A stretch of DNA of 11,533 nt, taken from positions 1-11,533 of the forward strand of contig JABDLQ010000180.1 of the NCBI GenBank assembly GCA_013002925.1, read 5' to 3'. Below the pieces are notes generated by a model. That model did not search any database. It was given only the letters and a program-made list of their open reading frames with translations, and was not told where the DNA came from. Of the stretch, positions 6,501 through 11,533 are shown piece after piece. The translations under genes and the position numbers were made by a program. Each line of letters begins with the position of its first letter. Positions within the stretch are counted from its first letter, which is position 1. This stretch comes from Gammaproteobacteria bacterium (GTDB lineage: Bacteria; Pseudomonadota; Gammaproteobacteria; Steroidobacterales; SZUA-146).

Positions 6501-7975
6501 TTGATCCAGATCTGAACCCGGGTGTTTCAACCCGCAATTCTGGTACAGCAGTCTATGGCGATGGCTCAGCTTATCTAGCTCCCGGAGAAACGGTTTTTGT
6601 AACGCTACGGGTGTGGGCCGATCCGGCGACGTTTGATGTGGATACCGCCTCCGTTGTCATCCGCTCGCAATCGTGCAACACCGAAGACAAGGGCCCTGGA
6701 ACCATTACGTGTGATCCGCCTTTCAGTGTCGGCAGTCCAACCACCATACCGACAATAACCAGCGCGGTAATTACCGGCGACCTCAGCATCCTGAATGACG
6801 GCCACCTGGTCGCTGCTAATAATCTTGGCGATGATGCCGCAACCGTCGAGGTCAATGGTGTACAGTTTGGCAACGATCAGACCGGCCAGTCGGGGTTTCT
6901 CAATGGCGCGGGTGACTTTTCAACCGACCCGTTTTCTCCCCAACTGGACACGCTGTTGTCGAATCTCATTGCGGTTGAAGATGATGATACCGACGCGCCT
7001 TCTGGTTCATTTACCATTGACGGGTTGATCCCGGGCGTCGATTACCGATTACAGTTGTTGCTGTCAAACGATGTTAATGACACGGGTAATAATATCGAAA
7101 TTTCGGTTCAGGGAGAAACCTTTATCCTCAATCACTGGCAACCGGATGCAGTGAATGTAATCGTTGAGTTTGTTGCCGCAAATTCTTCGGTTGTGATGGA
7201 ATTCAATGCGGGTGACGATGCCGGTTATGATGCGGGCCGCGGTATCCTCAATGCCTATGCATTGCACGCCTTTGGTCTCGACGTGCCACCGGTCATTGTG
7301 GTACCGGATTCACCCTATCTGGTTGAAGCGTTTAATGTAGAGGGTACGATCGTCGGTTACGACGAAATATTGGTCACCGCTTCGGATGACATCGACACGG
7401 ATGTTCTGATCGAATGCAGCACCGATGCAGAATCTGTCTCGGGTTTGAGCGAGATCACCGTTGCTTTTGATTTTCCCGGTGCTCTCACTGGTGCTGTTGC
7501 AACCGATGTAACCTGTTCGGCAACTGACTCAGGCGGCAACTCCGCCGAAGAGATTTTTTCACTGGTTGTCGAGGACACCATTGCGCCGGTCATTTATGTT
7601 AATGAAGACTACGACGGTGAGACCGATTTCTTGTTTTATGCAGACGATCCTGCCTATCAATTCGCGTTTGGAGACGGTGGCTGCACAAACCCCGATGGAT
7701 GCACGTTCTATCAGGTGTTTTATCAGGGTGAAGATCCAGCTGATTTTGGCCAGGGCGGTCCAACATACCCTCGGCATGTGTACGTGTATGATGATGTGGA
7801 CTTCGGCGTTGAGGACACCCTGGAGTGCGAGCCGCCATCAGGATCAGATGAAGCGGTCTTTCCACCTGATAACGAGCCGCACCCGGTGACCTGCACAGCC
7901 ATAGATGCGAACGGCAATGAGGCTGAAGAGCAATTTAACGTAGTCCCGCTGTTTTACACACGCAAGGGCCCCTAG
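3566..7975 (+). CDS. Giant secreted modular protein: sialidase-like Asp-box propeller, NPDIQ pentad array, lectin-like and HYR-like domains
   Basis: This 1469-residue protein has a signal peptide (about 1-27, ending NAALA). The N-terminal part (about 60-690) is a BNR/sialidase-like beta-propeller with Asp-boxes at S102-W109 (SINGGQTW), S252-W259 (SDDYGATW), S339-W346 (STDRGDNW) and a degenerate one near 406-414. I do not see the FRIP motif of true sialidases, so binding rather than hydrolysis is more likely. An acidic low-complexity segment (about 600-663) interrupts it between WTDNRDV and RNQNVYSS. An Ig-like stretch (about 690-800) leads into NPDIQ pentads (806-908), followed by a CARDB-like segment (NNGNTTTSFDL), a beta domain at about 1066-1235 with VNGVQF and a GLIPGVDYRLQLL motif resembling carbohydrate-binding modules, and two HYR-like domains (about 1240-1337 and 1338-1465; VTCSATDSGGN, DTIAPVI, VTCTAIDANGNEA). 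It lacks a PEP-CTERM or other visible anchor. ATG 3566 follows AAGGTAAG. It probably shares the upstream sigma-54 promoter and acts in adhesion or matrix. Confidence 0.85.
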   Translation: MGKCLIPAIRSIGGMLALLLVTNAALAQGIPDDRNINIIGSNPPVADGSPDTAVPDTGLKQQNEPACGMKPSNPLHIICAFNDYRGVDDPAIGDAWEGYAYSINGGQTWVSDLLPGHPGDTSSVGLEFAADAQVSTAPGVALVSYIAANRGDVSEDGGLFLQRLFEVNREAGAPWEPEMFPLQVASGGTKKFIDKPFKLLHPASADSGTVLLNATLKDGTPITREVPAASIFLARTEFFSTGTATVVTVSKSDDYGATWATSSLSTGNSINQSASLAANGDTVCAVWRRFESTRGGPIRGSKQKQNEPPLIGRATLQQQDRFTTGRASTIPDAIMVNCSTDRGDNWGKATELVTAPDFFPFDQATSENTFRVNSYPVIATDGTKFYAFWASRKAAISPFFARIEYSTSVDGSAWTAPVILEDAVNGHQFMPAVASAAGTIQIAWYDTRNNLFQDVFIQDLLDDTVDPPESVIRNTGDVRTAQIINGIATASTQVSRYTQGAKVDDGPVEQLEFNFLNDRLFQTGTVPFPGDYLNVAAPAFRVEDGQWVSNTPPTTQGKPVDFLISWTDNRDVRGNVWEDLNEPTVYTPANVTVAMAAAGYKASAPSDDTDVNTETESALQLADLDRALTEPTDATGDETSPQAANVADKESVEATADGVADPTAVYPECIADDLHRDRTRNQNVYSSVVRPGVSLENPSASKPNGSIQRAHVIWISNNTEAPATYTLTIDNQPPDAPVLGRASFLQVPVAPFSLDDGGLLETIDVFIKANSTVARTVFVTSQIVNPPINVSVSDGGAMALGTITINPDVPTPDIQNPDILNPGDPNPDIQTAEVHNPDIQNVVISRVANPNVRNPDIQNPDIQNPDIQNADYQNPDIQNPDIQNPDIQNSTLAASGTDNPDLENDTLTPAQRAAGLTDVTFEATNNGNTTTSFDLDAVITGDTTGLSTQLIATRRHETETSRNCQQGKLVQSQVIFNEIDPDLNPGVSTRNSGTAVYGDGSAYLAPGETVFVTLRVWADPATFDVDTASVVIRSQSCNTEDKGPGTITCDPPFSVGSPTTIPTITSAVITGDLSILNDGHLVAANNLGDDAATVEVNGVQFGNDQTGQSGFLNGAGDFSTDPFSPQLDTLLSNLIAVEDDDTDAPSGSFTIDGLIPGVDYRLQLLLSNDVNDTGNNIEISVQGETFILNHWQPDAVNVIVEFVAANSSVVMEFNAGDDAGYDAGRGILNAYALHAFGLDVPPVIVVPDSPYLVEAFNVEGTIVGYDEILVTASDDIDTDVLIECSTDAESVSGLSEITVAFDFPGALTGAVATDVTCSATDSGGNSAEEIFSLVVEDTIAPVIYVNEDYDGETDFLFYADDPAYQFAFGDGGCTNPDGCTFYQVFYQGEDPADFGQGGPTYPRHVYVYDDVDFGVEDTLECEPPSGSDEAVFPPDNEPHPVTCTAIDANGNEAEEQFNVVPLFYTRKGP
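5981..6289 (+). repeat. Coding pentapeptide array, consensus NPDIQ, about 20 units
   Basis: Residues 806-908 of the giant protein fall into five-residue units. Eight are exact NPDIQ; others are close (TPDIQ, NPDIL, NPDVP, NPNVR, NADYQ, NPDLE) or divergent (NPGDP, TAEVH, NVVIS, NSTLA, ASGTD, NDTLT). A three-residue insertion (RVA, 846-848) shifts the register once; the dense core is 854-888 (6125-6229). Position four is I, V, L or Y in about 18 of 20 units. Codons vary freely between copies (AAT/AAC, CCC/CCT/CCG, GAT/GAC, ATT/ATC/ATA, CAA/CAG), so the protein pattern is kept while the DNA has drifted; only one adjacent pair is identical in DNA. Read as P-D-I-Q-N, the unit resembles the A(D/N)Lxx pentapeptide repeat that forms a four-sided beta-helix, with Pro in the Ala position. 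A Pro-rich extended stalk is the alternative. Confidence 0.9.
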
Positions 7976-8174
7976 CTACGCACGGGGTGTTACCCGGAAT
8001 GTTGTGCTAAGTCAGTCGCTGCGAGTCCGAAAGGCGTGGCAGTTCCCATGAGCAACTACAGCGGGTTTTCACCCGAGGGCATACGCGAGCATTGCAGAAA
8101 TGCAAACGTTGGAACGATGACCAGAGGATGACCACAGCAAACCTGGCGTTCGGACGCGGTGCGGTAGACCACCT
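7976..8174. other. Convergent intergenic region
   Basis: This spacer lies between the ends of two convergent genes. Short G/C inverted pieces occur just after the stop at 7975 (CCCC and GGGG about a dozen bases apart) and at about 8075-8086 (GGGTTTTCACCC), but neither is followed by a T-run, so I cannot call an intrinsic terminator. No coding signal is seen. Confidence 0.4.
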
Positions 8175-10262
8175 TCAGAACGGGCTAGTCATACTTTCCG
8201 TGGCGCCTGACAACAACTGATCCAGTCCGGCGGTATAGCGAAATGTCGGGGTATCATCTAAAAATAACGAATAGGCCTCCCCAAGACGCCCCTTGCACAT
8301 CGTAAATTCAGAGACCGCTTCGGTAAAGTGTTCAGCGCTGACATAAGCCCGCCCCAGATGGTATCGAATCAACCAGACATCGGCCAACGTCACGGCTTCT
8401 TGCAACAGATCAATGGCAGCAAGGTATTGTTCATTGGAGCGTAAGATCAGGGCTTCAATCATTTTTGCATAAGCCCGCTGCTGAAGATCCAGCTTGCCGC
8501 CGAGTTCTGCAGCGATATCCGCTGCTTGCTCATTGAGACCCAAATCAATATACATTAACGCGGCAGGGACACGATTCGACGTACTCGATGACATGGCCAG
8601 CGACTCCGCTATTTGGGCGACAATCTCAGCGGTATCCTTGCCCTGTTGAACCCATGCGTATGCGCGCATCATTTTTTTTGTTGCCAGCGCTCGCTTGTTG
8701 GCAGCCGCCGCGTCTGTTTTCATCCCATCGAGCAGGACTGTCTCGGCAGCAGCTGCTGCGCCTGACCATAGCAACATATCCGCCATGCCTGTATTAGCAA
8801 GAGAAGCGCCGCGAGCGCCGGTTTCTGCCATTTTTTCATACGCTGCTTTGGCCGCGTCAGTATTGCCTTTTGCCAACGCCGCAGCTGCGTAGGGCAGGTA
8901 GGCCTTGTGATACTCCGGATTCAACTCCAATGTTTTGTCAGCCTCAGCAATTGCCGCTTCAAAGTCACTTGCATACATGGCATACAGCGAATAATTTGCA
9001 TGATACATGGGCCGGGTAGGATAAATTTCCACGACTTTTTTGCCGGCCTCCAACGCCTTGTCAAACTTCAGGGCCATAAAATAAGAGAACGCCAGGTTGT
9101 TGTGACCAGCATCATCCGCCGGGTATTTTTCTACCAGCTTGGTGTAATTCTCGATGGCTTTCTGGCTATTGCGTGCGACCAGGCTGTAATACACACCTGC
9201 GGTTCTGTAACGCTCCCTTTCGGTCATACCTTCGAGCAGTTTCAGCACTCGTGGCCAGGCTTCATCGACAAGTTCCGTGCGGCCTAACTTATTTGCGCTC
9301 ACGGCCAGACCAGACCAGGCACGACCGAATTGTGGATCAATGGCCACAGCCGACTGGTAAAGACCCAGCGCTTGCTCATCTTTTCCATCTCTGGCAAGGC
9401 GTTGGGCGCGAACATAATCGTGCATCGCCTCAAGGGATATAGTCGTAAAGGTTTCTTCACCGTCGGCAGACCCATCGACATTGACATCACCAAGCTCCTC
9501 ACGCAAATTTCTGGCCAGTTCGCCCACAGCACCCAGAACTTCGGATTTGTCGTTTGCCCGTTCACTAAACCTGGCGAGTTCCTCACCGCTTTCGGTATCC
9601 ACCGCTGCCACCGCAACCTCGTATTTGCCGCCGTCAGCATTTAGCCGACCGACCAGCACAATACCAATGCCTTCGCGCGCTGACACCAGACGGGCACCTT
9701 CCCCGTCAAGCACCGCGTTTTCAGAAATACTATTTAGAATGCGATCAGCCGTGGTGCGATCAAAGGCTGTAATAAAAGAAGATTCTTCGATTCCGATCGT
9801 GAGGGCCTGTTCCAATGCACCTTCAAAAACAGTTTCCCCGGTACTATTTTCGAAATTAGCCACCAATAGGGTGACCGGGTCAAGTTCTTCGAGTATTACC
9901 GGTTCGCGCGGTGAAAAATTTACGAACAACGAGCCGCTCAGGGCCACCAGCAGGACACCGATCACAATAAAATCCACTTTGCGGCTGGTGCTCACGTGGA
10001 CTGTATCCGTGGCGTCCGCCGCCGTCTCACGGTGAATACCAGTCGCTGAGACATCAAATAGCCAGGCCAGGACTATCGCAATGGGTGCACCGATGATGGC
10101 AACCGTAATCATCGTCCTCATCACCCAGTCGGGTGTGTCGTACACCGGAAGAATGACTTCCGCAACCTGTAGCATGATCCACACGCCGCCGATATACAGA
10201 CCAGTTGCCCGAAACACCTGTCGTCGACGAAGTTCTTTAATAAACTTTTTCATGCCGAGCAT
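8175..10262 (-). CDS. Membrane-anchored FlgO-like / tetratricopeptide repeat protein
   Basis: This 695-residue protein starts with a basic cytoplasmic stub (KELRRRQVFRATG) and two membrane helices (about 19-39 and 47-71, with WIMLQVAEVILP, TPDWV and AWLFDVSATGI), a module I know from many gammaproteobacterial TPR and cyclase-like proteins, then a third helix at about 96-116. Residues 128-255 form a FlgO-like domain (VTLLVANFENSTGETVFEGALEQAL, then VLVGRLNADGGKYEVAV), the fold that elsewhere precedes TPRs in signalling proteins. From about 275 to the end run many degenerate TPRs (for example EQALGLYQSAVAIDPQFGRAW, then FDKALEAGKKVVEIYP). No kinase, cyclase or DNA-binding domain is present, so it is probably a scaffold. 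With three helices the TPR part should lie opposite to the basic N-terminus, in the periplasm. ATG 10262 is preferred because GAGG lies four bases upstream; ATG 10253 is possible. It is convergent with the giant gene. Confidence 0.85.
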   Translation of the reverse strand: MLGMKKFIKELRRRQVFRATGLYIGGVWIMLQVAEVILPVYDTPDWVMRTMITVAIIGAPIAIVLAWLFDVSATGIHRETAADATDTVHVSTSRKVDFIVIGVLLVALSGSLFVNFSPREPVILEELDPVTLLVANFENSTGETVFEGALEQALTIGIEESSFITAFDRTTADRILNSISENAVLDGEGARLVSAREGIGIVLVGRLNADGGKYEVAVAAVDTESGEELARFSERANDKSEVLGAVGELARNLREELGDVNVDGSADGEETFTTISLEAMHDYVRAQRLARDGKDEQALGLYQSAVAIDPQFGRAWSGLAVSANKLGRTELVDEAWPRVLKLLEGMTERERYRTAGVYYSLVARNSQKAIENYTKLVEKYPADDAGHNNLAFSYFMALKFDKALEAGKKVVEIYPTRPMYHANYSLYAMYASDFEAAIAEADKTLELNPEYHKAYLPYAAAALAKGNTDAAKAAYEKMAETGARGASLANTGMADMLLWSGAAAAAETVLLDGMKTDAAAANKRALATKKMMRAYAWVQQGKDTAEIVAQIAESLAMSSSTSNRVPAALMYIDLGLNEQAADIAAELGGKLDLQQRAYAKMIEALILRSNEQYLAAIDLLQEAVTLADVWLIRYHLGRAYVSAEHFTEAVSEFTMCKGRLGEAYSLFLDDTPTFRYTAGLDQLLSGATESMTSPF

Positions 10263-10546
10263 TCTACCTCAGGTTCACTGCATAATAATGACTATTAAAC
10301 TGGGGGAAAAATTCCCGGCGCGATTGCAAAAGACGCCGATACACATAGAGAATATAAGGTCCTGCTTTGCACTGATCACCGGGACCTCGACCCGCCGTTA
10401 CGTGCCGCCTGTACAGCGCTCAGGCATGCCCCCGATAAGTGCAAATCGCATTTCGGTGCAACTGGTGAGTATGTATTGTGGGATCTGGCCAGGCGATCCG
10501 GCTACGCAGCGATCACTGCCACTCAATTACATCAGGCGAGGGCACA
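10263..10546. other. Intergenic region between two minus-strand genes
   Basis: This 284-base spacer follows the end of the GAF/GGDEF gene and precedes the TPR gene. A small perfect inverted repeat (GGGAA-AAA-TTCCC, 10304-10316) is too short and lacks a T-run on the minus strand, so a terminator call is not justified. I found no strong promoter for the TPR gene. The distance suggests that the two minus-strand genes are separately transcribed. Confidence 0.4.
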
Positions 10547-11506
10547 TCAGGCGGGCGCCGACAAGTTATAGAGCCGCTGCTGGGCGCGCTGGTAAAACAA
10601 GGAGTCTGCTTCGCGGATTATCTCATCGATCGAGGCGTGCTTGTCGGGGTCATAGACGACTCTGCCCACAAAAACCGGCAATACATCAGCAGCGACGTCA
10701 TACTGCAAAAGTTTTGTGGCTTCGGTACACAGTTGCCGCACAGCCGACTGCTCGTCGAGCCCCTCGTTGTCCTTTAGCATCACGCAGAAATTTCCACTGC
10801 CGATATGAGCGATAATTTCTGCCGACGGAAATCGCTGCTGTAGCATTTGCGCAAATAATTGCAGACCGGACTGGTTCTGTTGACGTGCCGCCATGTTGTG
10901 CTTGTGATGGCTGATATCGAACAATAATAATCGCGGTGGGCCATTCATCCAGCCGGCACTAACCACCTTTGCGCCCAGAGAACGCAAACCGTTACGATTC
11001 GTCAAACCCGTTTCGGTATCAATGTAGCCGGTAATCTCGCCGACGATGATGTCAGCAAGGTCGGTCAACACTTCTCTTTCATCGGGGTACAGATGACGGT
11101 GCACGCGATCGATAATGCACAACGTCCCCAGTCGCTGACCATTGGGACAAATCAATGGTGCTCCGGCGTAAAAACGGATATGAGGCTTGCCGACCACCAG
11201 TGGATTATCACGAAATCTTGGATCTCGCCTGGCATTTCGAATTTCAAACAGTTCATCGCCCAAAATCGCATGACCGCAGAACGAGTGCTCGCGCGGAGTC
11301 TCGGACACATCAAGGCCATGCCGGGATTTGAACCATTGCCGATACCGGTCCACAAGCGTGATCAGCGCAATCGGAACATCAAAAACCCGGGCGCTCAGAC
11401 GCGTGTAACGATCAAAGCGGGCCTCTGGCGGCGTATCCAGAAGATTGAGGCTGTGCAGAGTTGCCAGTCGGTCCGGCTCATCGACTGGTATCTGAGGTGC
11501 TTGCAT
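10547..11506 (-). CDS. GAF domain protein with degenerate GGDEF domain (GSGNF)
   Basis: This 319-residue cytoplasmic protein has a GAF domain at about 20-158 with a very typical sequence: LLDTPPEARFDRYT, VPIALITLVD, RQWFKSRHGL, ETPREHSFCGHAI, DPRFRDNPLV, RFYAGAPL and LGTLCIID. This GAF type usually sits in front of diguanylate cyclases or histidine kinases. Residues 161-315 fold like GGDEF: DTETGLTNRNGL matches the D-x-LTGL-NR start and LLLFDI (D197) matches the metal-binding strand. However the signature is GSGNF at 236-240 (10787-10801), so the catalytic acidic residues are lost; the ND and GHxxGD substrate motifs and the RxxD inhibitory site are also missing. It should not make cyclic di-GMP; GTP binding or protein-protein signalling is possible. 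ATG 11506 is preceded by GAGG with five-base spacing. There is no membrane segment. Confidence 0.88.
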   Translation of the reverse strand: MQAPQIPVDEPDRLATLHSLNLLDTPPEARFDRYTRLSARVFDVPIALITLVDRYRQWFKSRHGLDVSETPREHSFCGHAILGDELFEIRNARRDPRFRDNPLVVGKPHIRFYAGAPLICPNGQRLGTLCIIDRVHRHLYPDEREVLTDLADIIVGEITGYIDTETGLTNRNGLRSLGAKVVSAGWMNGPPRLLLFDISHHKHNMAARQQNQSGLQLFAQMLQQRFPSAEIIAHIGSGNFCVMLKDNEGLDEQSAVRQLCTEATKLLQYDVAADVLPVFVGRVVYDPDKHASIDEIIREADSLFYQRAQQRLYNLSAPA

Positions 11507-11533
11507 AACATCCTCGTTTTAATGCACTGATTG

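Noticed and set aside
10304..10316. GGGAA-AAA-TTCCC hairpin as an intrinsic terminator
   Set aside because: The stem is five base pairs with no T-run on the transcribed strand, and it lies more than 200 bases past the stop of the GAF gene.

Overview
The window looks like a chromosomal segment of a Gram-negative, probably marine gammaproteobacterium; a Woeseia-like lineage is my best guess, not shown by any marker gene. The basis is moderate GC, exosortase-type (PEP-CTERM) sorting tails, a CNNM/CorC-family transporter, and a membrane TPR protein whose N-terminal membrane module is typical of such gammaproteobacteria. No rRNA, tRNA, CRISPR, transposase or integrase was seen.

Layout. (1) 2-178: the 3' end of a plus-strand opine dehydrogenase-like gene cut by the window edge. 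(2) 285-1067, minus: a secreted protein with a variant PEP-CTERM tail (VPIPGG, hydrophobic stretch, terminal Arg). (3) 1068-1549: a 482-base divergent intergenic region with a possible CRP-type site. (4) 1550-2779, plus: a complete DUF21/CBS/CorC_HlyC membrane protein. (5) 2780-2993: a regulatory region with a well-matched sigma-54 (-24/-12) element and upstream repeats suited to an enhancer-binding protein. (6) 2994-3539, plus: a small canonical PEP-CTERM protein carrying a GDGxCC-type domain. (7) 3566-7975, plus: a 1469-residue secreted multidomain protein, 26 bases downstream and probably co-transcribed. It has a sialidase-like Asp-box propeller, an acidic insertion, a roughly 20-unit NPDIQ pentad array, a lectin-like beta domain and two HYR-like domains. 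(8) 8175-10262, minus: a membrane-anchored FlgO-like/TPR protein, convergent with the giant gene. (9) 10547-11506, minus: a GAF protein with a degenerate GGDEF domain (GSGNF instead of GGDEF).

The most interesting unit is 2805-7975: a candidate sigma-54-controlled two-gene operon that exports a PEP-CTERM protein together with a giant modular surface or matrix protein. Sigma-54 control of PEP-CTERM genes (PrsK/PrsR type) is known in several exosortase-bearing bacteria, so the promoter and the product type support each other. The NPDIQ array is the most unusual protein feature: its register (P-D-I-Q-N) resembles the A(D/N)Lxx pentapeptide repeat with Pro at the usual Ala position. The two minus-strand genes at the right end look like signalling or scaffold proteins and need not be functionally tied to the operon.
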